From Sediminicoccus rosea (GTDB lineage Bacteria; Pseudomonadota; Alphaproteobacteria; Acetobacterales; Acetobacteraceae), in NCBI RefSeq assembly GCF_033547095.1, contig NZ_CP137852.1, positions 1,729,501 through 1,793,500 of the forward strand: DNA of 64,000 nt, written 5' to 3'. The position numbers and the translations under genes are program-made. This document shows positions 1 through 9,099 of this stretch, one piece after another. Numbering within the stretch: position 1 is the first letter of the stretch; each line of letters opens with the position of its first letter. The notes under the pieces are model-generated. The model had not been told where the DNA came from, ran no database searches, and saw nothing but the letters and a program-made list of their open reading frames with translations.

Positions 1-1048
1 CCATCGGCGGCAGGCCCTGCACGCGGTCGGGCAAAGCGGGGGCGGCGAATTGCTCGGCCGCGCGGCCTTGGCCCACGAGCAGGCGGCTCACGATCGCCTC
101 GCGCGGGATGGCGAGCGAGATGGCCTGGCGCACGCGCAGGTCCCGCAGCGGGTTGCGCGGCAGCGGGTTGCCCTGCTTGTCGGTCACGAAGGGCGCCTGG
201 TCCCGCACCGTGTCGGGCATGAGGTAGGAGGTGGTGATGCTGTCCGCCGTGAAGACGGCGAGGCGCGGGTCCTGCGAGAGGCGCTGCACATCCTGCACCG
301 GCACGGCGTCGATCAGGTCCACATCGCCGGCGAGCAGGGCGGCGACGCGGGCGCCGTTGTTCGTCATGTAGCGGGTGATCACGCGATCCCAGGCGGGCCG
401 GGGGCCCCAGAAATCCGGGTTGCGGGTGAATTCATGCCGCTCGCCCTGGGCGTAGCTGACATGGCGGTAGGCGCCGGTGCCGATCAGCGCGCGGCCCTGG
501 TTGAAGTCGCCCAGCACCGCATTCGCGTGGATGCGGCGCGAGAGGATCATGATCGCGGTGATGTCGCGGTCGAAGAAGGGGGCCGGCTCGCGCGTGATCA
601 CATGGATGGTGCGCGGGTCGATGATGCGGACTTCGGCGATGGTGCGGACCATCGGCGTGAAGGGGCCCGGCGAATTGGGCACCTGCGGCACCCGGGCGAA
701 GGAGAAGGCGACGTCCTCCGCCTCGAAGGGCGTGCCGTCATGGAAGCGCACGCCCTCGCGCAGGCGGAATTCCCAGGTGAGGTCGTCAATGTTGCGCCAG
801 CTCTCGGCCAGCACGGGGAAGATGCGGCTCTGCGTGTCGAGATCCAGCAGCGGATTGAAGATCTGCCGCAGCTGCGCGTTGTTGTTGTTGGAGGAGTGGT
901 AGTGCGGGTCCATGCCCGTCGGAATGCCGGCCATGCCGATGGTCAGCGTGCGCGTGGGCTGGGGCTGGGGCTGGGCCTGGGCCGGGGCCTGGGCGGCGGC
1001 CAGGCCGGCGGCCAGCATGCAGGTGGCCAGCAGGGCGGAACGCAGCAT
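1..1048 (-). CDS. ABC transporter substrate-binding protein, family 5 (partial)
   Basis: Reads leftward from ATG at 1048 and runs off the left edge with about 349 residues visible. The N-terminus is a signal peptide with an Ala-rich core, followed by a QPQPQP stretch. Downstream are family 5 hallmarks: an early NPLLDLD segment, a WEFRLREGVRFHDG segment, and a late NPLRDLRVRQAI segment. Members of SBP_bac_5 capture peptides, opines or similar solutes in the periplasm and deliver them to DppBC/OppBC-type permeases. The cognate permease genes are probably beyond the left edge, because nothing on the right matches. Substrate cannot be told from sequence. Confidence 0.9.
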   Translation of the reverse strand, partial: MLRSALLATCMLAAGLAAAQAPAQAQPQPQPTRTLTIGMAGIPTGMDPHYHSSNNNNAQLRQIFNPLLDLDTQSRIFPVLAESWRNIDDLTWEFRLREGVRFHDGTPFEAEDVAFSFARVPQVPNSPGPFTPMVRTIAEVRIIDPRTIHVITREPAPFFDRDITAIMILSRRIHANAVLGDFNQGRALIGTGAYRHVSYAQGERHEFTRNPDFWGPRPAWDRVITRYMTNNGARVAALLAGDVDLIDAVPVQDVQRLSQDPRLAVFTADSITTSYLMPDTVRDQAPFVTDKQGNPLPRNPLRDLRVRQAISLAIPREAIVSRLLVGQGRAAEQFAAPALPDRVQGLPPM

Positions 1049-1110
1049 CGGTCTCTCCTCGGGATGACGCGGCGTTCATCTTCCGGCCGGCGCGCCGGCC
1101 GTCAAGCGAA

Positions 1111-1323
1111 TTACCGGACGGGCTTGCGGTAGAAGGCCATGGGAATGCCGATGGCGAGCACCACGGCGCCGGCCAGGATGTAGGGGATGTTGCGGTGGCT
1201 CTCCGGCGCGCCGAACTTCTCGATGAAGATCGAGACGATCAGCCCGATGCCGATGATGCCGAAGGCCAGGAACTTGCCGCGGCCGGACACCTCTTTCCGC
1301 GCGGGGGCGGCGTTCTCCTGCAT
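1111..1323 (-). CDS. small two-helix membrane protein, unknown function
   Basis: 70 residues. After a charged N-terminus (KEVSGRGK) there are two hydrophobic stretches, about residues 18-36 (FLAFGIIGIGLIVSIFI) and 47-63 (IPYILAGAVVLAIGIPMAF), separated by a polar loop and ending in YRKPVR. This predicts a small inner-membrane hairpin protein. It lies between the binding protein and an ArsC/Spx-like gene on the same strand. I do not recognise the family. The clear membrane pattern makes it more credible than the antisense reading frames. Confidence 0.6.
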   Translation of the reverse strand: MQENAAPARKEVSGRGKFLAFGIIGIGLIVSIFIEKFGAPESHRNIPYILAGAVVLAIGIPMAFYRKPVR

Positions 1324-1426
1324 CCTCTTTGTCCTTCCTCAGAACCTCGGGCCACAGAACCGTGGGCCTCGGGGTCTTGGGGCGGAGCCTATCCCGCGCT
1401 GGCCGGCCGCGCCAAGCGAAACCGGA

Positions 1427-1771
1427 TCAGCCGAGCGCCTTCGCGTAGGCCTCCGGGCTGAAGCCCACGAGGCGGCGCGGGCCGAGGTCGAGCACGGGGC
1501 GCTTGATCATCGAGGGCTGCGCCAGCATCAGCGCCATGGCGCGCGTGGCGTCGAGGCCCTGCTTCTCGGCGTCGGGCAGCTTGCGGAAGGTGGTGCCCGC
1601 CCGGTTCAGCAGCGCCTCCCAGCCGAGTTCCTGCACCCAGGCCGCAAGCGTCGCGGGGGCGATGCCTTGGGTCTTGTAGTCGTGGAAGGCATAGGCCACG
1701 CCGCGCGCATCCAGCCAGGCGCGGGCCTTCTTCATGGTGTCGCAGTTCTTGATGCCATGGAGCGTGATCAT
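1427..1771 (-). CDS. ArsC/Spx/YffB-family protein
   Basis: 114 residues when started at ATG 1771 (MITLHGIKNCDTMKKA); an upstream in-frame extension to 1849 is Arg/Pro-rich and unlikely. The protein shows the thioredoxin-like ArsC/Spx fold signature: an N-terminal beta strand, Cys10 in NCDTMKKA, a WL-rich helix, a TTFRKLP segment and the C-terminal R-x-x-VGF motif. The family includes glutathione-dependent arsenate reductases and YffB proteins of unknown role. There are no arsenic genes nearby, so the YffB-type assignment is preferred. It is divergent from the CPBP protease gene that begins at 1870. Confidence 0.85.
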   Translation of the reverse strand: MITLHGIKNCDTMKKARAWLDARGVAYAFHDYKTQGIAPATLAAWVQELGWEALLNRAGTTFRKLPDAEKQGLDATRAMALMLAQPSMIKRPVLDLGPRRLVGFSPEAYAKALG

Positions 1772-1869
1772 CGGGCCTATGTCGCATCGAAGCCGGGCCG
1801 CGCCAAGCGGCGGGTGGACAGGCCGGCGGGCGGCCCCATAGCCTCGCATGCGACCAGCCGGAGCCGACC

Positions 1870-2748
1870 ATGCAGGACATCGCCGAACCGAGGCCCGCCG
1901 CGTGGCGGCGGATCCTGCGCCTGCCGGTGATCCGGCTGCCGCTGCTGGGCGGCGGCCTCTTCTGGCTGATGATGGTGAACAACGGCTTCATGGAGGACCT
2001 CGCGGCCAGGCCGCTCACGGCGCTGGCGGTCACGGCCGGCATGGTGACGCTGGCGCTCGCCCTCTATGCGGGCTTCGTCCGTTGGGTGGAGGGCCGCGCG
2101 CCGGGCGAGCTCTCGTTCCCCGGCATGGGGCGCGAATGGGCGATGGGCGCGATGGTGGGGGCGGCGCTCTACACCTCCTCGGTGCTGCTGCTCATGGCGC
2201 TCGGCATCTACCGGATCGAGGGGCTGAACCCCGCTTCCTTCCTGCTGCCGGCGCTTGCCATGGCGCTCAGCTCCGGCGTCTTCGAGGAGCTGATCTTCCG
2301 CGGCGCGCTGATGCGCATCCTGGAGGAGCATCTCGGCAGCTGGATCGCGCTGGTGCTCTCCGCGCTGGTCTTCGGCTTCACCCATCTGCTCAACCCCGCC
2401 GGCACGCTGATGGGCGCGCTCTTCATCAGCATCGAGGCCGGGCTGCTGCTGGGCGCCGCCTATCTGCTGACGCGGCGCCTCTGGATGAGCATGGGTTTCC
2501 ACATGTCCTGGAACTACACGCAATCGGCGATCTTCTCGGGCATCGTCTCGGGCGGGGACAGCGACCCGGGGCTGATCCGCGCCAGCGTCGCGGGCCCGGA
2601 ACTGCTGACGGGGGGAAGCTTTGGCCTCGAATCCTCGATCATCGCCTTCATCCTCTGCACGGGGACGGGGCTGCTGCTGCTGGGCATGACGGTCCAGCAG
2701 GGGCGGATGCGGCCGCCGGGCTGGATGCGGGGCGCGACACCCGGCTAG
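1870..2748 (+). CDS. CPBP-family intramembrane metalloprotease
   Basis: 292 residues with about eight hydrophobic segments. The three CPBP (Abi/CAAX prenyl protease-type) motifs are all present and in order: EELIFRG near residue 138, FGFTH near 168, and FHMSWNY near 214, supplying the Glu and His residues that bind the catalytic zinc in the membrane. Family members process prenylated or other membrane proteins, or act in bacteriocin self-protection; the substrate here is unknown. It appears monocistronic, and the nearest gene downstream is on the other strand. Confidence 0.9.
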   Translation: MQDIAEPRPAAWRRILRLPVIRLPLLGGGLFWLMMVNNGFMEDLAARPLTALAVTAGMVTLALALYAGFVRWVEGRAPGELSFPGMGREWAMGAMVGAALYTSSVLLLMALGIYRIEGLNPASFLLPALAMALSSGVFEELIFRGALMRILEEHLGSWIALVLSALVFGFTHLLNPAGTLMGALFISIEAGLLLGAAYLLTRRLWMSMGFHMSWNYTQSAIFSGIVSGGDSDPGLIRASVAGPELLTGGSFGLESSIIAFILCTGTGLLLLGMTVQQGRMRPPGWMRGATPG

Positions 2749-2928
2749 GCCACGCTGGGTCCACACGCGTTCACGCCGCATGGTCCGGCCTTGGCCGGGA
2801 GGATGATCCAGCGTCTCGGCGGGTCCGCCTCAGCGCATCATGCTCCAGGCGGACCACGCCCCCGTGGGAGAGGGCATGAGGTTGCGTCGGCCGGGGCGGC
2901 CGCGCCACCTCGGTGGGTGACGGGCCGG

Positions 2929-3522
2929 TCATGGCCCGGACCACCAGCGCCGGTGCGGCGCGGGGTCGGCCCGCTCCGGGCGCGGCCGCTCTCCCCTGGG
3001 CGTGCCGGCATAGATCCAGCCCAGCAGCGCATCCCGCTCCGCGAAGCCGAGGGCGCGCTTCACCTCCGGGTCGCCCAGCGCGGCAGAGGAAAGCCAGATC
3101 GCGCCGTAGCCCTGCGCGTCGAGCGCGTTCAGCAGGTTCATCGTCCCGGCCGCCGCCGTGGCCTCCTGCTCCCAGAGCGGGACCTTGTGATCATGGCGCA
3201 GGACGGCGCCGGCGGCGATGACCAGCGGCGCCCGCAGCGGCTTGGCGCGCTCAAGCTCGAGCCGCTCCGGCGGCGTGGCCGCGTCGCGCCGCGCGAGGGA
3301 GGCGGCGAGCAGCCCGCCCAGCGCGACCCGCGCCGGGCCGGCGATGAGGACGAAGCGCCAGGGCCTGAGCCCGCCATGGTCGGGCGCGCGGAGAGCGGCG
3401 GCCACGGCGCGGTCCAGTGCGGCGGCATCGGGCCCGGGCTCGCCCAGCTGGCGCGGCGGGACGGAGGCGCGGGCGAGCAGCGCGGCGAGCGCGGGCGGGA
3501 GTGTCGGGAGGCTGTCAGGCAT
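2929..3522 (-). CDS. NAD(P)H nitroreductase, YdjA-like
   Basis: 197 residues from ATG 3522. It carries FMN-dependent nitroreductase features: an N-terminal helix with R-APDHGGLRPWRF (FMN phosphate and isoalloxazine contacts), a central QEATAAAGTMNLLNAL segment, and GYGAIWLSS near the C-terminus. This is the small YdjA subgroup, which uses NADPH and often works on unidentified electron acceptors. The start lies about 30 bp from a Fur-box-like site shared with the divergent gene at 3604, so iron-responsive expression is likely. A flavin reductase role in iron release is possible but not shown by sequence. Confidence 0.88.
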   Translation of the reverse strand: MPDSLPTLPPALAALLARASVPPRQLGEPGPDAAALDRAVAAALRAPDHGGLRPWRFVLIAGPARVALGGLLAASLARRDAATPPERLELERAKPLRAPLVIAAGAVLRHDHKVPLWEQEATAAAGTMNLLNALDAQGYGAIWLSSAALGDPEVKRALGFAERDALLGWIYAGTPRGERPRPERADPAPHRRWWSGP

Positions 3523-3552
3523 GGGGGCTCCTGTCGGGTCGGATGAGTTATT

Positions 3553-3571
3553 GCGAACGATTATCATTCTC
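3553..3571. promoter_or_regulatory. Fur-box-like operator between divergent genes
   Basis: The minus-strand reading GAGAATGATAATCGTTCGC matches the classical 19-bp Fur consensus GATAATGATAATCATTATC at 15 of 19 positions. It lies 31 bp from the nitroreductase start and 33 bp from the start of the gene at 3604, so one bound repressor could cover both promoters. The surrounding stretch is visibly more A/T-rich than the flanks. Confidence 0.7.
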
Positions 3572-3603
3572 AATATACTCGAACCAGCCCTGGAGGTCAC
3601 CCC

Positions 3604-4158
3604 ATGCCGAAGCTCCCCCTCTCTCCCTTCCTGCTCGACCCGAATGCGGAGCCGCCGCTGCCCGAACCCCGCCCCGGGGCCTGCGCCGCGCATGCCCCGG
3701 CGCATGGCCGGCGCGGCGCGATGGACCTCGACGCGGCCGAGCTCTTCGTCACCGCCGCCTTGCGGGCCTGGGTCGCGCCGCACATGCACCCGGGCGAGGT
3801 GCACCCGGATTGGCGCGAGCTGTTCCGCCTGGCCCGGCTGGGCGCGCCGGCGATGGTCGCCTTCGACGGCCTGATGTCGGTCATCGCCGCGCAGGCGAAG
3901 CGGATGATCGACGTGCATTGCTGCCGCTGCCCCGCACTCGGCGACGATGAGGCCTTGATGCTGCGCCTCGTCACCGCGCTGCAATCGGGCGAGGCGCTGC
4001 CGGCGCTCGAGATCCTCGGCGACTGGCTGCCGGATGAGGCGACGGCCCCGGCGCTGCTCGCGGCCAGGCGCTTCGCGCTGTCCATCGCCGAGGCGGGGCT
4101 GGCGCTGCCGCGGCGCGGCCAGGTGATCGCGCTGCGCGCGGGCCGCACCCTGCACTGA
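3604..4158 (+). CDS. hypothetical protein under a probable Fur site
   Basis: 184 residues beginning MPKLPLSPFLLDP. A Pro-rich N-terminus (residues 1-35) is followed by a mostly helical body. A CCRCPALGDDE segment near residue 101 supplies a CCxC cluster that could bind metal, and a DWLP segment follows near residue 140. No signal peptide or membrane segment is visible. I do not recognise the family. Because it shares the Fur-box-like operator with the divergent nitroreductase, an iron-linked role is inferred. An RBS-like ggaggt lies at 3592-3597. Confidence 0.7.
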   Translation: MPKLPLSPFLLDPNAEPPLPEPRPGACAAHAPAHGRRGAMDLDAAELFVTAALRAWVAPHMHPGEVHPDWRELFRLARLGAPAMVAFDGLMSVIAAQAKRMIDVHCCRCPALGDDEALMLRLVTALQSGEALPALEILGDWLPDEATAPALLAARRFALSIAEAGLALPRRGQVIALRAGRTLH

Positions 4159-4163
4159 GGCTT

Positions 4164-4209
4164 GGGCAGGCCCTGGCGCGGCGAAGATCCGCGCCGCGCC
4201 TGCCTGCCC
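4164..4209. terminator. stem-loop between convergent genes
   Basis: Nested complementary arms GGGCAGG (4164-4170) with CCTGCCC (4203-4209), and GGCGCGG (4175-4181) with CCGCGCC (4189-4195), form a strong hairpin between two convergent genes. There is no U-tract, so it may act as a bidirectional structural stop or an mRNA 3' end stabiliser. Confidence 0.5.
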
Positions 4210-5990
4210 TAGCCGAATGCCTTCTCCCCCGCGACCCAGGTCTCGCTCACCTGGATCTCCGCGAGCTTCGCGGGATCCGTGGCATAGGGGTCGCCCTGCA
4301 GGATGGTCAGGTCGGCCGCCTTGCCGGGCGCCAGGGTGCCCAGCATCTCGCCCAGGCCCATCTGCCGCGCGGCGTTGATGGTGATGCCGCGCAGCGCCTC
4401 ATCCACGCTGAGCGTGATGTCGGGGCCGAGGACCGAGCCATCCACCATGCAGCGCCGCGTCACCGCCGTCTGCACCAGGCGCAGCGGGTTCAGGGGCATG
4501 CCGGCCGCCGGATTGTCGGTGTGCAGCGAATGGCCGACGCCCGCGCGCGCCGCGGCGCCGACCGGGCACATGAACGCCGCGCGCTCCGCCCCGAAGAGCT
4601 TGTCGCGGTAGTCGGCGCCGTAGAGGTGGATGAAGTCGGTCATGAAGCTCGCCTCGATGCCCAGCCGCTTCATGCGGGCGATCTGGTCGGGCCGCGCCAT
4701 GGTGGCGTGCTCGATGCGGTTCACGCCGGTCGGCGGGTTCGCGCCATAGGCCGTCGCGATCGCGTCCAGCGCCTGGTCGATCGCGGCATCGCCCTGCGAG
4801 TGGATCAGGATGCTCCAGCCCGCCTCCTTCGCCGCGGTGCACAGCGCGACCGCCTGCGCCTGGCTGTAGCCCAGCGTGCCGCGCGCGGTGGAGTTGAGGT
4901 AGGGCCGCGTCTGCGCCGCCGTCTCCGCCTGGTTGGAGCCGTCGCCCCAGTATTTCATGCCGTAGAGCGAGAGGCGGCTGTCGGGCACATGCCGCGCCCG
5001 GTGCGCGGGGCCGAGGGCTGCGAAGGGCTTGCTTGCCTCGATCATGTCCGTCGAGAAGCTGGCGCTGAGGCGGATGGGCAGGCGGTTCGAGAGCTGCGCC
5101 AGCATCCCGATCCATTCCGGCTTCACCGTGCCGGGCTCGTGGAGCGCGGTCAGCCCGGCGGCGGCGGCCTTGTGCGCATAGGCCTCGATCGCGCGGGTCA
5201 TCGCCGCGGCATCGGGGCGCGGCACGGCCTGGCCGGCGAAGCGCAGCAGGGCGGGCTCGTTGTAGATCAGGCCGTTCAGCGCGCCATCCGCGCCGCGCCC
5301 GAAGAAGCCGCCGCCGGGCAGGGGGCCTGTCTCGCGCGTCACGCCCGCGCGCTGGAAGGCGAGGTTGTTGCCGGCGCCGACATGGCCGTTCACGTAGAGC
5401 ACGAAGATCGGACTGGTGGTGGAGATGGCGTCGAGTTCCGCCATCGAGAGATCGCCGCCCTGCAGCAGGTTGTCGTAGAAGCCGAAGGCCATCCAGGCGC
5501 CGGGCGCGGCGCGCGCGGCGGTGGCGCGCATGGCGGCCAGCGCATCGGCCTTCGTGCGGCAGCGGAAGAAGCCGATATTCACCAGCAGCGCGTCGAACAG
5601 GCTGGACAGGACGGTGTGGTTGTGCGGGTCGATGAAGCCCGGGAACAGCGCGCGGCCCCCCAGATCCACCATGCGCGTTCCAGGCCCGGCCAGCGCCGCG
5701 GCCTCGGCGGCCGTGCCGGCGGCGAGGATCCTGCCGCCGCCGATGGCCAGCGCCTCCAGCGGGGGCGCGCCGGTCATCGGATGGATCCTGCCGTTGCGGA
5801 AGATGGCCTCGGCGCGCGGGGCCGGGGCGGTCTGAGCCGGGGCGGTCTGGGCTGGGGCGGTCTGGGCCGCGGCGGGCGCCTGGGCCGCGAGGGCGGCGCC
5901 CGCCGCGGCGGCCATGAACCGGCGCCGGCCGGGGGTGATGCCGGCGGTCAGCGCCTCGGCGATCCGCGACCGCGCGCACCAGTTGCACAT
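4209..5990 (-). CDS. secreted YtcJ-like amidohydrolase (Amidohydro_3)
   Basis: 593 residues. The N-terminus holds CNWC and a twin-arginine signal (GRRRFMAAAAG, about residues 22-32), then a threefold QTAPA repeat before the mature enzyme. Metal-site motifs of the amidohydrolase superfamily are present: IDPHNHT (HxH), later RIEHATMARPDQ, and LHTDNPAAGMPLNP near the end, with a final GKAADLTIL segment. YtcJ-like enzymes hydrolyse amide bonds of uncertain substrates. A paralogue sits at 14692-16404. The gene is convergent with the gene at 3604 and its 5' side faces guaA. Confidence 0.9.
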   Translation of the reverse strand: MCNWCARSRIAEALTAGITPGRRRFMAAAAGAALAAQAPAAAQTAPAQTAPAQTAPAPRAEAIFRNGRIHPMTGAPPLEALAIGGGRILAAGTAAEAAALAGPGTRMVDLGGRALFPGFIDPHNHTVLSSLFDALLVNIGFFRCRTKADALAAMRATAARAAPGAWMAFGFYDNLLQGGDLSMAELDAISTTSPIFVLYVNGHVGAGNNLAFQRAGVTRETGPLPGGGFFGRGADGALNGLIYNEPALLRFAGQAVPRPDAAAMTRAIEAYAHKAAAAGLTALHEPGTVKPEWIGMLAQLSNRLPIRLSASFSTDMIEASKPFAALGPAHRARHVPDSRLSLYGMKYWGDGSNQAETAAQTRPYLNSTARGTLGYSQAQAVALCTAAKEAGWSILIHSQGDAAIDQALDAIATAYGANPPTGVNRIEHATMARPDQIARMKRLGIEASFMTDFIHLYGADYRDKLFGAERAAFMCPVGAAARAGVGHSLHTDNPAAGMPLNPLRLVQTAVTRRCMVDGSVLGPDITLSVDEALRGITINAARQMGLGEMLGTLAPGKAADLTILQGDPYATDPAKLAEIQVSETWVAGEKAFG

Positions 5991-6091
5991 CCTCGCCTCC
6001 TGCGTTTCCTCGGGGCGGGTGCGTCGTGGCGATGCTTCCGCCCGGGGGCGAGGCTAGGGTTTCGCTTGCTTGACCGGCAAGGGAGGCTTGG

Positions 6092-7675
6092 TCACTCCCA
6101 CTCGATCGTGCCCGGCGGCTTGCTCGTGATGTCGTAGGTCACGCGGTTCACGCCGCGCACCTCGTTCACGATGCGGTTCGCGACGCGGCCGAGGAAGCCC
6201 ATGTCGAAGGGGTAGAACTCCGCCGTCATGCCATCCGTGCTGGTCACGGCGCGCAGCGCGCAGGCCATGTCATAGGTGCGGCCATCGCCCATGACACCCA
6301 CGGTGCGGACCGGAAGCAGCACGGCGAAGGCCTGCCAGATGGTGTCGTAGAGGCCCGCGGCGCGGATCTCCTCCAGGTAGATGCTGTCCACCTGGCGCAG
6401 CAGGTCCGCCTTCTCGCGCGTCACCTCGCCCGGGATGCGGATGGCGAGCCCCGGGCCGGGGAAGGGGTGGCGGCCCACGATCTCCTCGGGGATGCCGAGC
6501 TCGCGGCCCAGCACGCGCACCTCGTCCTTGAAGAGTTCGCGCAGCGGCTCGACCAGCTGCATCCGCATGCCCTCGGGCAGGCCGCCCACATTGTGGTGGG
6601 ACTTGATCGTCACCGAAGGCCCGCCGGTGGCGGAGACGCTTTCGATCACGTCGGGGTAGAGCGTGCCCTGCGCCAGGAAATCGGCGCCGCCGATCTTGTT
6701 CTGCTCCTCCTCGAAGACCTCGATGAAGAGGCGGCCGATGATCTTGCGCTTCTGCTCGGGGTCGGTGACGCCGGAGAGCTGGCCGAGGAAGAGCTCGCTC
6801 GCGTCGCGATGCACCAGCTTGATGTTGAAGCGGTCGCGGAAGGTCTTCACCACCTGCGCGCTCTCGTTCGCGCGCATCAGCCCGTGATCGACATAGATGC
6901 AGGTGAGCTGGTCGCCGATCGCCTCATGCAGCAGCACGGCCGCCACCGAGGAATCCACGCCGCCCGAAAGCCCGCAGACGACGCGGCCCTTGCCCACCTG
7001 GGCGCGGATCTTGGCGATGGTCTCGGCCCGGTAGCCGGCCATGGTCCAATCACCGGTGCAGCCGCAGACGCCATGGGTGAAGTTGCGCAGCAGCGCCGCG
7101 CCATGGGGCGTGTGCACCACCTCGGGGTGGAACATCGTGCCGTAGTAGCGGCGCGCGTCATCGGCGATCAGCGCGAAGGGCGCGCCCTCGCTCTCGGCCA
7201 CCACGCGAAAGCCGGGCGGCAGCACGGTGATGCGGTCGCCATGGCTCATCCACACCGTCTCCTGGGCGCCCTTGGCCCAGACGCCCTGGGTGATCGGGCA
7301 ATCGCCCGTGACGGTGACGACGGCGCGGCCGAATTCGCGCGCATGCCCGCCCTCCACCGTGCCGCCCAGCTGATGCGCCAGCGTCTGCTGGCCGTAGCAG
7401 ATGCCGAGGATGGGCAGGCCCGAGGCGAAGGCATAATCCGGCGCGCGCGGGCTCTCGCCCTCGGTCACGCTGGCCGGCCCGCCGGAGAAGATGATGCCCT
7501 TGGGCGCGAAGGCGCGGATGCGCGCCTCGGGGGCCGCGTTGTAGGGCCAGATCTCGCAATAGACGCCCGACTCGCGAAGCCGGCGCGCGATGAGCTGCGT
7601 CACCTGGCTGCCGAAATCGAGGATGAGGATGCGGTCGTGCTGGGCGGGGGTGCTGGTCATGGCGTTGGGCAGCAT
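6092..7675 (-). CDS. guaA: GMP synthase (glutamine-hydrolysing)
   Basis: 527 residues, typical for GuaA. It converts XMP to GMP using glutamine and ATP. The class I amidotransferase domain (about 14-205) has GICYGQQ with the nucleophile Cys and MFHPEVVHT for the His-Glu pair. The ATP pyrophosphatase domain carries the PP-loop SGGVDSSVA, and the C-terminal dimerisation domain ends with the invariant [13 protein letters not shown]. The start may be ATG 7675 or ATG 7660 (MTSTPAQH); neither has a clear RBS. It is the last gene of a minus-strand run starting with guaB, so the two GMP-pathway genes share an operon split by four others. Confidence 0.97.
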   Translation of the reverse strand: MLPNAMTSTPAQHDRILILDFGSQVTQLIARRLRESGVYCEIWPYNAAPEARIRAFAPKGIIFSGGPASVTEGESPRAPDYAFASGLPILGICYGQQTLAHQLGGTVEGGHAREFGRAVVTVTGDCPITQGVWAKGAQETVWMSHGDRITVLPPGFRVVAESEGAPFALIADDARRYYGTMFHPEVVHTPHGAALLRNFTHGVCGCTGDWTMAGYRAETIAKIRAQVGKGRVVCGLSGGVDSSVAAVLLHEAIGDQLTCIYVDHGLMRANESAQVVKTFRDRFNIKLVHRDASELFLGQLSGVTDPEQKRKIIGRLFIEVFEEEQNKIGGADFLAQGTLYPDVIESVSATGGPSVTIKSHHNVGGLPEGMRMQLVEPLRELFKDEVRVLGRELGIPEEIVGRHPFPGPGLAIRIPGEVTREKADLLRQVDSIYLEEIRAAGLYDTIWQAFAVLLPVRTVGVMGDGRTYDMACALRAVTSTDGMTAEFYPFDMGFLGRVANRIVNEVRGVNRVTYDITSKPPGTIEWE

Positions 7676-7690
7676 GACGGGCGGCGGACG

Positions 7691-8521
7691 TCAAGCCTCC
7701 AGCGCGGTGACCAGCCTTGCGACATCGGCCAAGGCCGCGTCACGCGCGGCGGGCGGCGCCTGCGACTCCGTGAGGAAGGCGGCGACGACCCAGGGCGCAG
7801 CCCCGCCCGGCGGCCAGAGCAGGCCCACCACATTGCTGGTGCCATGCGCCGCGCCGCCCGTGCGGTCCCCCACACGCCAGCCGGCCGGCACGCCCGCGCG
7901 CAGCCGGGCCCCGCCCGTGGTGTTGGCTTCGAGCCAGCCGAGCCAGCGGGCACGGCCTTCCGCCCGCAGCACATCCCCGAGCGCGAGGCGCGACAGCGTG
8001 GCCGCCATCGCCGCGGGCGTGGAGGTGTCGCGCGGATCGCCCGGGCGCGCCTCGTTCAGCGCGGGCTCCATGCGATCGAGCCGCGTCGCGTCATCGCCGA
8101 TGGAACGCAGCCAGGCCGTCAGCCCCTCCGGGCCGCCCAGCACGCCCAGCAGCAGGTTCGTCGCCGTGTTGTCGCTGATGGTCATGATGGCGGCGCAAAG
8201 CTCGTCCAGCCGCATCGCCTCGCCCCGGCGCGTCTCGGTCACGGGCGACCAGGCAACCAGGCCTTCGCGCGGGATGGGCAGGCGCTGGTCGAGCGAGAGC
8301 GCGCCGGCCTCCGCGCGGGCCAGCACGGCGGCGGCGAGCAGCGCCTTGAAGGTGCTGGCCATGGGGAAGCGCTCCCGGCCGCGATGGGCGATGAGGCGGC
8401 CGCCCTGCCGCGCCATGACGCCGAGCCGTCCGCCCACCCGCGCCTCGATCGCCGAAAGCCCCTCGGCCAGGGCCGGGCGCGGGGCGAGGCCCGCCAGCAG
8501 CAGCGCGCGCCGTCCCCACAT
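7691..8521 (-). CDS. class A beta-lactamase
   Basis: 276 residues with a signal sequence ending near residue 19 (PALA). All class A active-site elements are visible: S56-T-F-K59 (SxxK), S116-D-N118 (SDN), E152-P-A-L-N156 (omega-loop Glu for deacylation) and R220-T-G (a KTG variant with Arg, as in the RTG group of class A enzymes). The protein should therefore be a competent periplasmic serine hydrolase of beta-lactams; spectrum cannot be told. It starts 2 bp after the upstream GNAT gene and ends 15 bp before guaA, so it is embedded in a housekeeping operon with no mobile-element signs. Confidence 0.9.
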   Translation of the reverse strand: MWGRRALLLAGLAPRPALAEGLSAIEARVGGRLGVMARQGGRLIAHRGRERFPMASTFKALLAAAVLARAEAGALSLDQRLPIPREGLVAWSPVTETRRGEAMRLDELCAAIMTISDNTATNLLLGVLGGPEGLTAWLRSIGDDATRLDRMEPALNEARPGDPRDTSTPAAMAATLSRLALGDVLRAEGRARWLGWLEANTTGGARLRAGVPAGWRVGDRTGGAAHGTSNVVGLLWPPGGAAPWVVAAFLTESQAPPAARDAALADVARLVTALEA

Positions 8522-8523
8522 GT

Positions 8524-9087
8524 TCAGCGCGGCAGCCGGGTGGTCGCCGTCGCGGTCAGCAGGGTGTGGATCGGCTCCCAGGCATAGGCGAGCTGGGTGG
8601 TGCGCTGGCCGGCGAAGGTGAATTCCTCCCGCGCGGACAGCTTCGCGCCGAGGCGGGCGTAGAACCAGCGCGCGGGATTGTCCTGCAGCACCCAGGCAAA
8701 GGCGGATTCGGCGCCGAGCGAGGCGAGGTGCGAGGCCATGGCGCGCATCAGCCGGCGGCCCACGCCGCGGTCGCGGAAATCATCCAGCAGGTAGAGCGTC
8801 TCCACCTCGCCCTCGGCGATGCCCGGCCGGCGCGAGAGGCCGCCGGTGATGAAGCCCACCACGCCGTCGCCCGCCGCCTCATGCCCGTCGGCGATGGCGA
8901 CGAAGCCCGCATGGCCGCCGCGCCGCTGCAGGATGCCGCGCTCATAGTCGAGGCTCTCCCGCTCGGCGGAGAGGCCGGCGAGATAGGCTTCGGGCAGGAT
9001 GCCGGCATAGGTGCTGCGCCAGGCGGCGAGATGGACGCGCGCCATGGCGTCGGCATCACCGGGCCGGGCACGGCGGATGGTGACCAT
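8524..9087 (-). CDS. GNAT-family N-acetyltransferase
   Basis: 187 residues starting MVTIRRARPGDADAMARVHL, the classic GNAT N-terminus. The acetyl-CoA loop appears as DDFRDRGVGRRLMRAM (Q/RxxGxG/A variant) near residue 110, followed by AFAWVLQDNPARWFYARLG, the usual C-terminal acceptor region. Substrate is unknown. It lies 12 bp downstream of rsmB and 2 bp upstream of the beta-lactamase gene, in the guaB-guaA run. Confidence 0.9.
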   Translation of the reverse strand: MVTIRRARPGDADAMARVHLAAWRSTYAGILPEAYLAGLSAERESLDYERGILQRRGGHAGFVAIADGHEAAGDGVVGFITGGLSRRPGIAEGEVETLYLLDDFRDRGVGRRLMRAMASHLASLGAESAFAWVLQDNPARWFYARLGAKLSAREEFTFAGQRTTQLAYAWEPIHTLLTATATTRLPR

Positions 9088-9099
9088 CGCCCGCGGTGC

